Shown here piece by piece: positions 37,894-48,530 of a stretch of 64,000 bases of DNA. The notes beneath the pieces were generated by a model. That model had not been told where the DNA came from and did not search any database. It saw only the letters and a program-made list of their open reading frames with translations. The stretch spans positions 41,078 to 105,077 of the forward strand of contig JACNJW010000054.1 in the NCBI GenBank assembly GCA_014382365.1. Reading direction: 5' to 3'. Within the stretch, counting starts at the first letter, position 1. The number at the start of each line of letters is the position of its first letter. The position numbers and the translations under genes were made by a program. The DNA comes from SAR324 cluster bacterium (GTDB taxonomy: Bacteria > SAR324 > NAC60-12).

Positions 37894-38883
37894 TCAAAAT
37901 CTGTAATTGAAGCCAAACAAAGGGTAGTTGCGGCCGGAATGGAGGGGGTAATTCAGAGCGTTCTCACCCTGTTTGCGTTCAACATACTTTGCTGACTTCA
38001 GTCTCCGATGTTCGAGAATGGTGTCCCACCAGGAATGTATTGCAATCGATTGTGTAAGATCAAAATCTCCCTCGGCTGGATGATAAACCGTTCCCAGATA
38101 AAGGCCTGCAAAAAAAGCTACTCCAGGAGATGCTGTAAAACCGGCACCGGAATGTACTGCCCCAAATATTGCACTCGCAGTTATAATGCTTCCCCAGCGA
38201 GAAATGCCTTTGCTGAACCCCATTGAATAAAGATTGAATAATGATTGTTGAATCACACCGCGAAAGAGCATTTCTTCACCCACACCAACTAGCTGATACT
38301 GCAGAAATGAAGTGCTGATTAATTCGTTTTCGGTTAAATCATTATCCAGGTGATATGTTAATAAATCTGACTTTAGTGAAACTGTTGAAGCCCAAACAGT
38401 AGGAACCCAAAAAGTCCATTCATCTGCATATTCCCATATTTGAAAGGGAGCCAACATCAGACCGTAAGTTTCTGTGTTTTCTTCACAACCGCTTTCATAC
38501 AAATCATAAATGGTCGTAAATGTCAGGTTACCATAGATACTAAGATTTGCATTTGCATAGTAGGTTTCTCTGGAGTAGAAAAAATCATGTTGAATATTAT
38601 CGTCAGTTAATTCTGTTTTCTTGTATATTTTATTATAGTATTTTTCATAATCACTACTTTTAGAATATTTTAAATATTTATTCAAAGTCAACCAGCGAGA
38701 ACCACCTAATACAAGCATTTTGTCATATTGACCTAATACTCCGTAGCCAAGTCCAGGTAGGAGGTATTCAGCAACAGTTGCTCCCAGACAACCAAGACTT
38801 GAAACACCCCAAGCTGATACTGGAATTAAAAAGCCTACACATAAAGCAAATATTCGCAACAGCAATTTATTATGTATACTCAA
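37894..38883 (-). CDS. CPBP family intramembrane metalloprotease homologue
   Basis: A 329-residue membrane protein. The C-terminal half carries the CPBP/Rce1-like signature: VGVGEEMLFRGVIQQSL (EExxxR, about residues 200-215), a conserved His in AIFGAVHSGAG and a third motif near IAIHSWWDTILEHRR. The N terminus has a hydrophobic signal or first helix (about residues 8-26) followed by PGLGYGVLGQYDKMLVLGG, reminiscent of outer-membrane-biogenesis-associated DUF5683-like segments. The middle 100 residues are polar and specific to this protein. Homologues include prenyl-protein proteases and bacteriocin-immunity proteins. Substrate unknown. Confidence 0.75.
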   Translation of the reverse strand: MSIHNKLLLRIFALCVGFLIPVSAWGVSSLGCLGATVAEYLLPGLGYGVLGQYDKMLVLGGSRWLTLNKYLKYSKSSDYEKYYNKIYKKTELTDDNIQHDFFYSRETYYANANLSIYGNLTFTTIYDLYESGCEENTETYGLMLAPFQIWEYADEWTFWVPTVWASTVSLKSDLLTYHLDNDLTENELISTSFLQYQLVGVGEEMLFRGVIQQSLFNLYSMGFSKGISRWGSIITASAIFGAVHSGAGFTASPGVAFFAGLYLGTVYHPAEGDFDLTQSIAIHSWWDTILEHRRLKSAKYVERKQGENALNYPLHSGRNYPLFGFNYRF

Positions 38884-39019
38884 AATGGCCTGTACATTAA
38901 TGTATTAACTAAGCTTAGTCTGACTTGAAGATTGTCTGGATCTCAAACTATAATTCTCTGGCAGGATTAGCTTTACTGGTACCCAATAAAATCCAGACAT
39001 AAAATATCTTGATAAAAAC

Positions 39020-39117
39020 TTGACAGCATTCAAATATTTGTATAAGGTTTCTTATCAGTATATTTCCCATGTGGGAGATATGAATCATGACAGTTTGACT
39101 ATAAGAATCATACTGTC
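39020..39117 (+). promoter_or_regulatory. Promoter and possible operator of the TRAP genes
   Basis: TTGACA (39020-39025) and TATAAG (39041-39046) form a sigma-70-like promoter with a 15-base spacer, slightly short. Downstream, TCCCA (39065-39069) pairs with TGGGA (39072-39076), GAATCAT is repeated at 39082-39088 and 39105-39111, and GACAGT (39089-39094) is complementary to ACTGTC (39112-39117). Repeats placed after a promoter suit regulator binding, although no regulator gene lies nearby. Confidence 0.45.
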
Positions 39118-39153
39118 GTTTTTAGTTTAACAAAACTGAATAAAAAGGTCCGC

Positions 39154-40251
39154 ATGAATCGCAGAAAATTTATTAAGGGTGCTGCCGTAGCAGGTGGTGC
39201 CACCGCTGTTGCAGCTTCAACGTTCCCAGCACCGGCGTTTGCTCAAAAGCGAATTGAAATCAGCATGGTTTCTACATGGCCCAGAGATTTCCCTGGATTA
39301 GGCACTGGAGCTCAACGCTTCGCAAAAAATCTGGAAGACATGACAGACGGCCGGATGAAAGTTCAATATTTCGCTGCAGGAGAAAAAGTAAAGCCTTTTG
39401 ACTCTTTTGACGAAGTTGCATCAGGAAACTCTCAAATTTACCATGCTGCAGATTATTACTGGAAAGGCAAGCATCCCGGCTGGGCCTATTTCACCGCAGT
39501 TCCTTTTGGATTGACCTACACCGAATACAATGCTTGGATTCATTGGGGCGGCGGTCAGCAACTCTGGGATGAGTTATCAGGAAGTTTTGGACTAAAATGT
39601 CTACCGGCTGGTAATACCGGAGTTCAAATGGGCGGTTGGTTTCGCAAGGAAATCAACTCTGCAGATGACCTCAAGGGATTAAAAATGAGAATCCCTGGAC
39701 TTGGCGGTGATGTGATGGCCAAGTTGGGTGCTTCACCAGTTTCACTCCCAGGTGGACAGATCTATGAGAACTTAATCTCCGGAGCTATTGACGCTACTGA
39801 GTGGGTTGGTCCTTGGAATGACAGCTACATGAAGTTCTATGAGGCTGCCAAATACTACTACTATCCAGGAATGCACGAACCTGGTGCTGCTCTCGCGGTT
39901 GGTATGAACAAGTCATGGTGGGAAGGTCTCTCCAGTTCAGACCAGTTAATAATCAAATCTGCAGCAGCGCATGAAAATGAGTTGATGATGGCTGAATACA
40001 ACGCCAAGAGTGGTGCCGCACTTGTTAAGCTGGTAAAAGAACAAGGTGTTAAACTACGCAAATTCAATGACGATATCTATGACAGCTTTGGTGAAGCTGC
40101 TCAAGAGGTCTTTGCTGAAGTTAGTGCCCACAGTGACTTGGCAGGACGTATTCATGCCAGCTTTTTACACGCACGAGAAGAACTTGGTGCTTGGGCTAAA
40201 ATATCTGACCAAGCCTATGTTGAACAGCGTAACCGTGTACTGGGACTCTAA
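39154..40251 (+). CDS. TRAP transporter substrate-binding protein (TakP-like)
   Basis: A 365-residue periplasmic receptor. The start MNRRKFIKGAAVAGGA is a twin-arginine signal peptide with a cleavage-like APAFAQ near residue 30, so it is exported folded. It follows the DctP family pattern and most resembles the 2-oxo acid binding TakP group (GWFRKEINSADDLKGLKMRIPGLGGDVMAKLG, then GAIDATEWVGPWNDSYMKFYEAAKYYYYPGMHEPG). AAAAAGG sits seven bases before the ATG. It opens a three-gene TRAP set, with a terminator between it and the permease genes that could keep receptor mRNA in excess. Confidence 0.92.
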   Translation: MNRRKFIKGAAVAGGATAVAASTFPAPAFAQKRIEISMVSTWPRDFPGLGTGAQRFAKNLEDMTDGRMKVQYFAAGEKVKPFDSFDEVASGNSQIYHAADYYWKGKHPGWAYFTAVPFGLTYTEYNAWIHWGGGQQLWDELSGSFGLKCLPAGNTGVQMGGWFRKEINSADDLKGLKMRIPGLGGDVMAKLGASPVSLPGGQIYENLISGAIDATEWVGPWNDSYMKFYEAAKYYYYPGMHEPGAALAVGMNKSWWEGLSSSDQLIIKSAAAHENELMMAEYNAKSGAALVKLVKEQGVKLRKFNDDIYDSFGEAAQEVFAEVSAHSDLAGRIHASFLHAREELGAWAKISDQAYVEQRNRVLGL

Positions 40252-40277
40252 TTCAATAAATTGAAGTGTCTCAACTG

Positions 40278-40310
40278 AAAGCGGGACCTCCGGGTTCCGC
40301 TTTTTTATTT
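40278..40310 (+). terminator. Intrinsic terminator after the TRAP receptor gene
   Basis: AAAGCGG (40278-40284) pairs with CCGCTTT (40297-40303), extended inward by GACC/GGTT around a TCCG tetraloop, followed by TTTTATTT. This is a strong hairpin with a U tract. It lies 27 bases after the receptor stop and before the permease genes, which fits partial termination. Confidence 0.85.
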
Positions 40311-40380
40311 CTCTAATTTTAAGTTTTAGATGCTGACTAAATAGCCGCTGTCTTTGAGGCACCACTCAAAAAAATCAAAT

Positions 40381-41466
40381 ATGACATCAACTACAACTGA
40401 CAATGGCCCTGAGTCAGTAGCGAACACAGCTGTTTCTCCTCAAAAAAGATCTTCCAGCAACAATACTTCCTTTACACTCTTATTTAGAATTTTAGGGAGT
40501 GCGATGATTGCTTACTCACTCCTTTTTTTAGTTAACGATTATCTAATCTTTGTTAAAGGCTGGCCGGGCCCGCTTAATTTTCTCAAACATCAGGAGTGGT
40601 TTGGGTTCTCTGCTTTGCGTAAGCCTCTTGAGGAAAATTTTGTATTTTTGGGCTGGGCTCAATTTCTAGCTTTGTTCGCAGTAATGGTATTTGTCTCAGT
40701 CTGGGCATCAAAAACACAAAAACGCAGTTTGAGGGATGATGCCAGACTTTGGGCCAGATTTGCAGCATACATAGTGCGCTCTGCTTTTTGGGCAGTCCTA
40801 TTAATAGGTATAGTAGATGTTACAATTTCTTTTCTGAGAGTAGAAAATTTTCTGGAGGTTTTAGTTGGAGACGAGTTGGCTCTTGCACTAGGCAGACCCA
40901 GTTTTAGGGGAACATTTGTACTTTATCCATTATTTTTAATTGGAGCAATCATAGCTTATTTTTCTCGTGGACTGGGCTTTATCTGGCTTTCTGTCATGGT
41001 TGTCGTTGCAGAGTTTTTAATTGTCATCACCCGTTTTGTTTTTTCATATGAACAGGCCTTTATGGGAGACCTGGTTCGTTTCTGGTATGCAGCACTTTTT
41101 CTATTTGCGAGTGCCTATGGGATGGTATCAGAGGGACATGTCCGTGTTGACGTACTGTATGCTGCACTATCGAAAAGAAGTAAAGCTATCTCAAATACTG
41201 TTGGCTCCATAATTCTTGGCATGCCATTGTGTTGGGTTATTTTGCTGACAGGCATGTGGAGTCAAGGTAGTAGCCTGAATGGTCCACTTTTAAGTTTTGA
41301 AATTTATCAGCAGGGCTACGGCATGTACGTCAAATTTTTAATGGTCGGGTTCATGATTATCTTTGCTTTAAGCATGTTGGTGCAGTTTGTCAGTTATACT
41401 CTGGACAATATCGCAAACCTGCAGCAGGAACCGGGTGAAGCTTTACCTGAAGAGGCTCAAATCTAG
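40381..41466 (+). CDS. TRAP transporter small permease (DctQ family)
   Basis: About 361 residues with seven or eight hydrophobic helices. It is larger than the classic four-helix DctQ. The last ~200 residues carry the family core (FSYEQAFMGDLVRFWYAALFLFASAYGMVSEGHVRVDVLYAALSKRSKA, with the EGHVRVD motif). The N-terminal half adds extra helices and a large loop with LVGDELALALGRPSF. The start at 40381 (ATG, MTSTTTDN) is preferred; an in-frame TTG start nine codons earlier is possible. It forms the membrane complex with the following large permease. Confidence 0.85.
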   Translation: MTSTTTDNGPESVANTAVSPQKRSSSNNTSFTLLFRILGSAMIAYSLLFLVNDYLIFVKGWPGPLNFLKHQEWFGFSALRKPLEENFVFLGWAQFLALFAVMVFVSVWASKTQKRSLRDDARLWARFAAYIVRSAFWAVLLIGIVDVTISFLRVENFLEVLVGDELALALGRPSFRGTFVLYPLFLIGAIIAYFSRGLGFIWLSVMVVVAEFLIVITRFVFSYEQAFMGDLVRFWYAALFLFASAYGMVSEGHVRVDVLYAALSKRSKAISNTVGSIILGMPLCWVILLTGMWSQGSSLNGPLLSFEIYQQGYGMYVKFLMVGFMIIFALSMLVQFVSYTLDNIANLQQEPGEALPEEAQI

Positions 41467-41536
41467 GGCACTGCCGCTACACACATAATACATAAGACTC
41501 TTGTTTTAAATCATAATATACTTTTTGCAATAATAC

Positions 41537-44197
41537 ATGGAACTTTATTTTTTAACCCTGCTTTTAGTGCTGATGATGAGTGCTCTCATCTCAGGTTTCC
41601 CTGTAGCCTTTTCTCTGCCAGGCTCTGCCATTTTGACAATAGGTATAGCAGCCTTTGCTGGCTATTTATTCACAGGCAACGTTGATTCTTATTTCGTTCA
41701 GGGAGGTCCAGTAGAGTGGCTGACAGCAGGTGTTACAAATTTTCGTAGTCTGTATTGGGATGTTGAAAGGGACACACTGATTGCAGTACCACTGTTTGTT
41801 TTCATGGGAATCATGCTGCAACGTTCAAAAATAGCAGAAGATTTACTGGTGGCCATGGCACAGCTTTTTGGTCCGATTCCAGGAGGACTTGGAATATCAG
41901 TTGTTTTTGTAGGAGCACTTTTAGCTGCAACGACCGGAATTGTAGGAGCAACAGTGATCGCCATGGGGTTGATCTCTCTTCCTGCGATGCTGCGACATAA
42001 TTATTCTAAGCCACTGGCAACCGGTACTATCTGTGCTTCCGGAACATTAGGACAAATCATCCCACCATCAATTGTATTGATTCTGTTAGCCGACCAACTT
42101 TCAAATGCAGCTGATATTGCCAGCACTGCCAGAAAGACTGCTTACAAAGAGGCAACTGGAGAATTCATACTGCCTTCAACACTTGACGTGACCTCCACCA
42201 GTGCCGGAGATATGTTCATGGGAGCATTTGTTCCAGGACTGGTACTTGTTGGACTATATATGCTGTATATTTTAATATACGCTCTCATCAAACCGGAAGT
42301 AGCTCCACCTGTACGCTTTGAAGGTAAATACGATTTAAATTTTGTAATCAGAATTTCACTTTCCCTCATTCCACCACTGTTTCTAATTTTTGCAGTTCTC
42401 GGGTCAATTGTCTTAGGAATTGCGACTGTTAATCAGGCCGGAGCAATTGGAGCTATCGGTGCAATGGTGATGGGAGGTTACCGTTTGAATGAAGGCAAAA
42501 AAAATACTTACATGCCGGCAATACTTGCTATTGGAGCAACAGTAGCTATTGCTGTCATTCTTAATTTTTTTCAACTGAATATCAAGAGTATAAAGAACAC
42601 TTCAGATACAATCGGCATTGCGCTTGCCGTTTTTGCAGTGATAATTCTTTTCATTGGTGTCTTATGGAGTGCCTGGCGCATCTACAAAATAGAGAACACT
42701 TTGCATGGTGTGATGATAGAAACTGCGAAAACCACTTCAATGGTTTTTATCATTTTGATTGGTGCGGCCATGCTCACTTCTGCATTTCGTGGCTTTGGAG
42801 GAGAGGAGTTAGTTAAGCATTTTTTAACTGGTCTTGATGGGGGATTCTGGGCACAGTTTGTAGTAGTGATGGCCGTTATTTTCTTTCTGGGATTTTTCCT
42901 GGATTTTATAGAAATTGCTGTAGTAGTAGTACCAATTGTGGCACCAATTCTCCTTGCAGATCCTTCAGCCAACATCACAGCAGTATGGTTGGGAGTTATG
43001 ATCGGCATGAATATGCAGACTTCATTTTTAACCCCGCCCTTTGGATTCTCTTTGTTTTATTTGCGCGGTGTTGCTCCGCCAATTGTCAAAACGCTGCATA
43101 TTTACAGGGGTGTGGTGGCTTTCATATTATTGCAGTTGGCAGGGCTTGCAATTTCAGGTTATTTCCCGGCTTTAGTTAACTATCTACCAAAGCGGATTTA
43201 CTTAACTTCAGCAAATGCCCCACCACCTGTAAATCCAAATCTGCAGGTTTGTCTAGAGGAATATGTCTTTAATGTATATGACATGGAGGCAGAACTGTTG
43301 CGTTCAAGTGTTGCAACTGCAAAGAAGCTGGATATCAGCTACATGCCAGAAAAACAGCAAAAACTATTATCCGCAACCCATACTAGAGTGCTTGCTACAT
43401 TTGACTTAGTAAATAATGTACGAAAAGCCAAACAGGAATTGACTGCATTTATTCCTGATTATCGCCCATTGCACGTAGAAGTTCGTCTGCTTGAAAAAAA
43501 GATAAAATTCCTTGCTCTTGATATTGAGGATGAAGAGCGCACAATAAGACGCATGGAGCGGAGTGGAATAACCAGTGGTAATAAAATTGATAAAATAAAT
43601 GAAAACATCTCAGCTTTAACAAAACAAATGAATGAATTAGCAAAACAAATTCCTGCTAATTGGAAAGCTGAACGTGAAAGATATCTCCAACTAGCCAATT
43701 CAGAAACAAAAGCGCGTAAACTCTACCGTCGCAATGTAGATGAAGCCTTTGAGACATTGCTGAATTTGTCAAAGTTGATTGATCAACACGAAAAACTGGC
43801 GTCTCTGGAAAACAACCTGCGCGGACTCAAATCAATCATTGAGAATGATGAGGAAAAAGAGGCTATGAAAAAAATAAAAGTTGTTGAAAAACAACTGGGA
43901 ATGGTGGCTGGTGCCAGTAAAATCAAGTCGAAGATTTCTAAAGCAAGACGTGCTTTGAAGCGTAATCCGGACAGAGAAAAAGCAGTCAGCATGCTGGAAA
44001 AAGGGCTTGAATTATTCACTCAGGAAGTGGCCTGGCGTCAGCTGGCCTCTGACCAGCTTTATACTGCTTTGAAGGATTATGAGCGTGTTCTCAGCAGCAG
44101 TGTTGGAGCACGACTGCAAACACGTCTCAGTGATGACCAGGCAAAGCATATCGCCAGTTGCTTGTCTGATCACCGGGATGTTTCTTTAGCTTTTTAA
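41537..44197 (+). CDS. TRAP transporter large permease (DctM family) with long helical C-terminal tail
   Basis: An 886-residue protein, about twice the usual DctM length. Residues about 1-560 form the transporter, with membrane motifs GISVVFVGALLAATTGIVGATV and ASGTLGQIIPPSIVLILLADQ near residues 120-190, and extra loops typical of the long mannitol/chloroaromatic-like subgroup. Residues about 570-886 are a soluble, charged, predominantly helical tail rich in Lys/Glu/Leu heptad-like stretches (for example EVRLLEKKIKFLALDIEDEE and KMKKIKVVEKQL-like segments), likely coiled coil in the cytoplasm. I know of no standard domain for this tail. It could regulate transport, oligomerise, or tether the transporter. 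The frame is continuous. Confidence 0.85.
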   Translation: MELYFLTLLLVLMMSALISGFPVAFSLPGSAILTIGIAAFAGYLFTGNVDSYFVQGGPVEWLTAGVTNFRSLYWDVERDTLIAVPLFVFMGIMLQRSKIAEDLLVAMAQLFGPIPGGLGISVVFVGALLAATTGIVGATVIAMGLISLPAMLRHNYSKPLATGTICASGTLGQIIPPSIVLILLADQLSNAADIASTARKTAYKEATGEFILPSTLDVTSTSAGDMFMGAFVPGLVLVGLYMLYILIYALIKPEVAPPVRFEGKYDLNFVIRISLSLIPPLFLIFAVLGSIVLGIATVNQAGAIGAIGAMVMGGYRLNEGKKNTYMPAILAIGATVAIAVILNFFQLNIKSIKNTSDTIGIALAVFAVIILFIGVLWSAWRIYKIENTLHGVMIETAKTTSMVFIILIGAAMLTSAFRGFGGEELVKHFLTGLDGGFWAQFVVVMAVIFFLGFFLDFIEIAVVVVPIVAPILLADPSANITAVWLGVMIGMNMQTSFLTPPFGFSLFYLRGVAPPIVKTLHIYRGVVAFILLQLAGLAISGYFPALVNYLPKRIYLTSANAPPPVNPNLQVCLEEYVFNVYDMEAELLRSSVATAKKLDISYMPEKQQKLLSATHTRVLATFDLVNNVRKAKQELTAFIPDYRPLHVEVRLLEKKIKFLALDIEDEERTIRRMERSGITSGNKIDKINENISALTKQMNELAKQIPANWKAERERYLQLANSETKARKLYRRNVDEAFETLLNLSKLIDQHEKLASLENNLRGLKSIIENDEEKEAMKKIKVVEKQLGMVAGASKIKSKISKARRALKRNPDREKAVSMLEKGLELFTQEVAWRQLASDQLYTALKDYERVLSSSVGARLQTRLSDDQAKHIASCLSDHRDVSLAF

Positions 44198-44209
44198 CTT
44201 AACACTGCT

Positions 44210-44836
44210 TTACTTGAAGCGATAACCAAAGCCCAGTGAGTAAACTGAGAACTTAGCGTCGTACTCAGAAACATCTGAGCTGTCGCTTATATGAACTGTC
44301 TTAACTGCAATATCGTAATTTCTCTGTCCAAGCAGCATTTCCCAGTTTTCTCCCAGCGCAAAACCAAGATTTAATAAATATGATTGACTGCGTTTTGAAG
44401 TAGATTTATACAAACCTTTATAATCTATTCCACTAATTTTATAAGTCATCAACGAACTGTTGCCAAAAACAGTTGCTCCAAGTGTAAGATTAAATTTTTC
44501 TCCCAGTGTATAAGACAGATCAATTCCACCTCCACCAATTGTAACTTCAGTTGGTTTGACTGCATCATTTGACAGCTTTACTGTTCCACTGCCAAAACCA
44601 AGACCTATTCCATTTTCAAAAATATAGGCCAGATCCATCCCACTGGCTGATGTTGAATAGCCAGCAAGTGTAGTATAATCAGTTTTTGAACTGCTTGATG
44701 TTGAATTATATTGGTCAACGTTGCCGGACAAACCAAACATAAAACGAAATCTTGAGCTGTCTACTGCATAGGAGTTTGTACTAAAGATCATCAATCCACT
44801 TAGAGTGACAATCATATATATTATTGTTTTTTTCAT
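44210..44836 (-). CDS. Small outer-membrane beta-barrel-like protein
   Basis: A 208-residue protein with a signal peptide (KKTIIYMIVTLSGLMIFS...SYAVDS) and alternating hydrophobic/polar strands. It ends in FSVYSLGFGYRFK, whose terminal aromatic-x-F pattern fits outer-membrane insertion. The strand count suggests eight. It looks like the OmpW/OmpA-barrel-type or similar porin-like families, but no specific family is recognised. AGGAA precedes the ATG. It converges on the DctM gene with a 12-base gap. Confidence 0.65.
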   Translation of the reverse strand: MKKTIIYMIVTLSGLMIFSTNSYAVDSSRFRFMFGLSGNVDQYNSTSSSSKTDYTTLAGYSTSASGMDLAYIFENGIGLGFGSGTVKLSNDAVKPTEVTIGGGGIDLSYTLGEKFNLTLGATVFGNSSLMTYKISGIDYKGLYKSTSKRSQSYLLNLGFALGENWEMLLGQRNYDIAVKTVHISDSSDVSEYDAKFSVYSLGFGYRFK

Positions 44837-45092
44837 GATAATTCCTTTCAGGGAAATAGTTAAGAGCGAACAACTAAATGTAAAAATCCACTCATATATT
44901 AATCAAGTTACGGCAGAGAACCGCAATTATAATACAACTGTCGGCATTTGAGGAATTATCTTGAAAACAAATTGAGAGACCGCAGAATTATGCGGCTATC
45001 TGAGGGGTTTTGTTAAATTACAAAAACAGTAGAAAACAGTCAGTCAACTGGTAGTTAACTGTTCTCCACTGAAATAAAATATAAACATTTTT

Positions 45093-46487
45093 TCATGTCA
45101 GCATTGCAGCCACCTTATTCAGGCTTTCTTTTGCATCACCAAAAAGCATTGAGGTGTTGTCTCTAAAATAGAGAGGATTTCCAACTCCGGAATATCCAGT
45201 AGCCATACTACGTTTGAGCACAATTACTGCTTTAGCATCCCACACTTCCAGCACCGGCATTCCATAGATTGGGCTTGTGGTGTCATCCAGTGCACCTGGA
45301 TTTACTATATCATTTGCACCAATCACCAGAACCACATCTGTTTTTTCAAACTCTACGTTAATCTCATCCATTTCAAAAACAATATCATAGGGCAGGTTTG
45401 CTTCAGCCAGCAAAACATTCATATGCCCCGGCAAACGTCCTGCAACCGGATGAATAGCAAATTTGACACTAATATTTCTGTTACGCAGATTTTCTGTGAT
45501 TTCGTGCACAATGTGCTGTGCCTGTGCCACTGCCATTCCATAACCAGGTACAACTATCACCTGTTTAGCACTTCGCAGCAAATCTGCAGTTTCTTCAACA
45601 GATATAGAAATTACTTCTTTACCATCATCTTCAGTCGAGACAGCAACTACAGTTCCTTCCGCCACGCCAAAACCTCCGGCTATCACACTGACAAAAGAGC
45701 GGTTCATACCCCTGCACATTATGTAGCTTAATATTGCACCGCTACTGCCGACAAGTGCACCGGTTATAATCAACAGGTCATTAGACAACATAAATCCTGC
45801 AGCAGCAGCAGCCCAACCGGAGTAACTGTTAAGCATCGAGACAACTACCGGCATGTCAGCTCCGCCAATTGCCATAATCATATGTATGCCCAGCAAACAG
45901 GCTATGGCAGTTATAATCAGCAGGGCTGTTAGTTGCTGTTCCGGATTTCCAGCAACAAACATGACACCAAACAAAATGCTGATTAATAACACCAGCAAAT
46001 TGAGTTGATGACGAAATGGTAATGTCCAGGGCTTGCCGCCAATTAGTGCTTTTAATTTAAGAAAGGCAATTACAGACCCACTAAAAGTATAAGCACCAAT
46101 AAATACTCCAATGACGATTTCAATTTCATGAATTATCAGTTCAGTACCAGTTATTCCTCCAGATTCAAAGTGACTGACTATACCGACCAAAACAGCGGCT
46201 GCACCAACAAAACTGTGTAGAATTGCAACCAACTCCGGCATTGCTGTCATGGCCACCCGCTTTGCGGCAAGTAAGCCGATTCCGCCTCCAACCAACATCA
46301 CTAAAATTAAAGTTCCTATACTCCCTACATGACCACTTAAAATAGTCGCTATTACGGCAAGTAACATTCCGACTGCACCATAGACATTACCTCTACGGGC
46401 CGTTTCTTGATTAGAAAGTCCTCTCAAACTGAGGATAAACAGTACACCTGCCACTAGATAAGCAACAGTAATCATTCCTTCAGGCAT
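45093..46487 (-). CDS. pntB: NAD(P) transhydrogenase subunit beta
   Basis: A 464-residue subunit with an N-terminal membrane domain of about eight helices (residues 5-265) and a C-terminal NADP-binding domain (about 285-464). The [38 protein letters not shown] and [23 protein letters not shown] blocks match the family. The complex couples proton entry to hydride transfer from NADH to NADP+. It lies 66 bases downstream of pntA in the usual order. Confidence 0.95.
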   Translation of the reverse strand: MPEGMITVAYLVAGVLFILSLRGLSNQETARRGNVYGAVGMLLAVIATILSGHVGSIGTLILVMLVGGGIGLLAAKRVAMTAMPELVAILHSFVGAAAVLVGIVSHFESGGITGTELIIHEIEIVIGVFIGAYTFSGSVIAFLKLKALIGGKPWTLPFRHQLNLLVLLISILFGVMFVAGNPEQQLTALLIITAIACLLGIHMIMAIGGADMPVVVSMLNSYSGWAAAAAGFMLSNDLLIITGALVGSSGAILSYIMCRGMNRSFVSVIAGGFGVAEGTVVAVSTEDDGKEVISISVEETADLLRSAKQVIVVPGYGMAVAQAQHIVHEITENLRNRNISVKFAIHPVAGRLPGHMNVLLAEANLPYDIVFEMDEINVEFEKTDVVLVIGANDIVNPGALDDTTSPIYGMPVLEVWDAKAVIVLKRSMATGYSGVGNPLYFRDNTSMLFGDAKESLNKVAAMLT

Positions 46488-46553
46488 TTTAATTTTATTA
46501 GTTAAATGATAAAAGACAGGCTTAGCGCCAATCTAAGATAGAGCAGAGTCGTA

Positions 46554-48110
46554 TTATTTCCTGAACATTTCCAACATTCTATGAGTAACCATAAATCCGC
46601 CTACAATGTTAATAGTTGAAATTAATACGGCAATAGCAGGTAATAGAATTTGCTCGCCAGATAAGTGAATCATACCACCAATTACAATAATTCCACTAAT
46701 AGCATTTGTGACACTCATCAGAGGAGTGTGCAAAGATGGAGACACATTCCAAATCAGCAAATAGCCGACAAAACAGGCCATTACAAAAACTGTAATGTGT
46801 GAAATAAATTCTGACGATCCTCCAAAGCCAATTAAAGCTGTCAGTGTAAAAGCCAAAAACCAGCCAATCATTTTGAGTAAAGACCAGTTTTTCTTTGTTG
46901 TTTCAGGTAATACCGTGGGTTTTGCAGGAACTGTTTCCGGTTCTGCCAGCTTAACCGGTTTTGCTTGAACTTTATTTTGTTTTTCAGGATCCCAGACAAT
47001 ATTACCATCATGTACCACTGTAATTGCACTGGTTATTTCATCATCAAAATCAAGTTTAAGCTCTCCATCATGATTCAAATGTTGAATTAATTTTGCAGTA
47101 TTATTACTAAAAAGCTGACTTGCCTGAGTTGGCAATCGACTGGGCAGATCTGTTAAACCAATGATAGTCACTTTTTTATAAACTGTAGTCTCACCAGGCT
47201 TTGTCATTTCACAGTTACCACCTCCTTCTGCAGCCAAATCAACAATAACTGAACCAGGTATCATGCTTTCAACCATTTCTTTCGTGATCAGTACAGGTGA
47301 TTTTTTGCCTGGTATTGCAGCTGTTGTAATAATAATATTTACTTCCTTGGACTGTGCAGCAAATAATTCCATTTCTGCTGCAATAAACTCCTTACTCATT
47401 GTTTTCGCATAACCTCCACCTCCAGCACCATCTTCTTTAAAATCCAGGCTTAAAAATTCTGCTCCCATGCTCTGAACTTCTTCACGCACAGCAGAACGGG
47501 TATCAAATGCACGCACAATAGCCCCCAGGCTTTGTGCTGAACCTGCAGCAGAAAGTCCTGCTACACCGGCTCCAATTACTAAAACTTTTGCCGGTGGTAT
47601 TTTGCCTGCAGCTGTAATTTGTCCAGTAAATAGTCGACCAAAATGGTGTGCTGCTTCCGTAACAGCTCGATAGCCGGAGATATTGGCCATTGAACTCAAA
47701 ACATCCATTGACTGTGCCCTGGAAATTCTAGGGATTGCATCCACTGCGATGGCTGTACCGCCTGTTTTTGCCAATCTTTTTAATAATTCCGTGTTACGTC
47801 CAGGATTTAAAAGACATATAATACATGAATCTTTTTGCAACAAATCTGCTTCGTGTACTCCTGTTTCCTGATCTTCTTCTGGCGGACGGATCTTGAGAAT
47901 AATATTCGCTTTTTTCCATATTTCCTCTGCAGATTCAACTATTTCCGCACCAGAATCTTCATACTGACCGTCAGTGAAATTGGCAACCACACCTGCACCA
48001 ACTTCCATGAGAATAGTATGTCCCTTTTTTAAACATTGTTTTACAACAGAAGGTGCCATCGCAACCCGGCGTTCACCTTGATGAATTTCTTTGAGGACTC
48101 CAATGATCAT
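46554..48110 (-). CDS. pntA: NAD(P) transhydrogenase subunit alpha
   Basis: A 518-residue protein starting [18 protein letters not shown], with AAAGGA eight bases upstream. The NAD-binding segment [22 protein letters not shown] (about residue 175) is intact. The C-terminal 110 residues hold about four membrane helices, so the soluble and membrane parts are in one chain, unlike the split PntAA/PntAB form. Together with pntB it supplies NADPH from NADH using proton motive force. Confidence 0.95.
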   Translation of the reverse strand: MIIGVLKEIHQGERRVAMAPSVVKQCLKKGHTILMEVGAGVVANFTDGQYEDSGAEIVESAEEIWKKANIILKIRPPEEDQETGVHEADLLQKDSCIICLLNPGRNTELLKRLAKTGGTAIAVDAIPRISRAQSMDVLSSMANISGYRAVTEAAHHFGRLFTGQITAAGKIPPAKVLVIGAGVAGLSAAGSAQSLGAIVRAFDTRSAVREEVQSMGAEFLSLDFKEDGAGGGGYAKTMSKEFIAAEMELFAAQSKEVNIIITTAAIPGKKSPVLITKEMVESMIPGSVIVDLAAEGGGNCEMTKPGETTVYKKVTIIGLTDLPSRLPTQASQLFSNNTAKLIQHLNHDGELKLDFDDEITSAITVVHDGNIVWDPEKQNKVQAKPVKLAEPETVPAKPTVLPETTKKNWSLLKMIGWFLAFTLTALIGFGGSSEFISHITVFVMACFVGYLLIWNVSPSLHTPLMSVTNAISGIIVIGGMIHLSGEQILLPAIAVLISTINIVGGFMVTHRMLEMFRK

Positions 48111-48530
48111 TCGTTTTCCTTTCAGTTAAATATGAGTTTGCATACCAATATAGCATAGAGAAACTGCTAACCATATAGGTAATTTTACGATAGCAAATCT
48201 AGTATTTATAAAATAATTATATTTCTAGAGCAGTTCAGGCTCACCACATGTAAATAACAACAAAATACATAAAAACCAAAACCACATTATAGTCTTCAAA
48301 AGAATCACAAATTATCTGCTGCTACAGTTTCTTGTTGTTTAGCACTAAGAGCAGTTGGAATACAGTCCTGCAGTCATATTATTAGTTTTCTTTTACACAT
48401 CTTTACTACTTTAAATTATCAATATCTGTGAATAACAATCAACCAGACATAGAGAAAACTTTACAGAAATTGTACACTAGCTGTAGAGAAATTTATTTCC
48501 ACTCCTAAATTTAATATTTCTGTTCCAACA
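48111..48530. other. Divergent intergenic region between pntA and the ribonuclease gene
   Basis: No gene is visible in this 420-base AT-rich stretch. It should contain the divergent promoters of pntA and the RNB-domain gene, but I could not pick a reliable -35/-10 pair. Confidence 0.4.
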
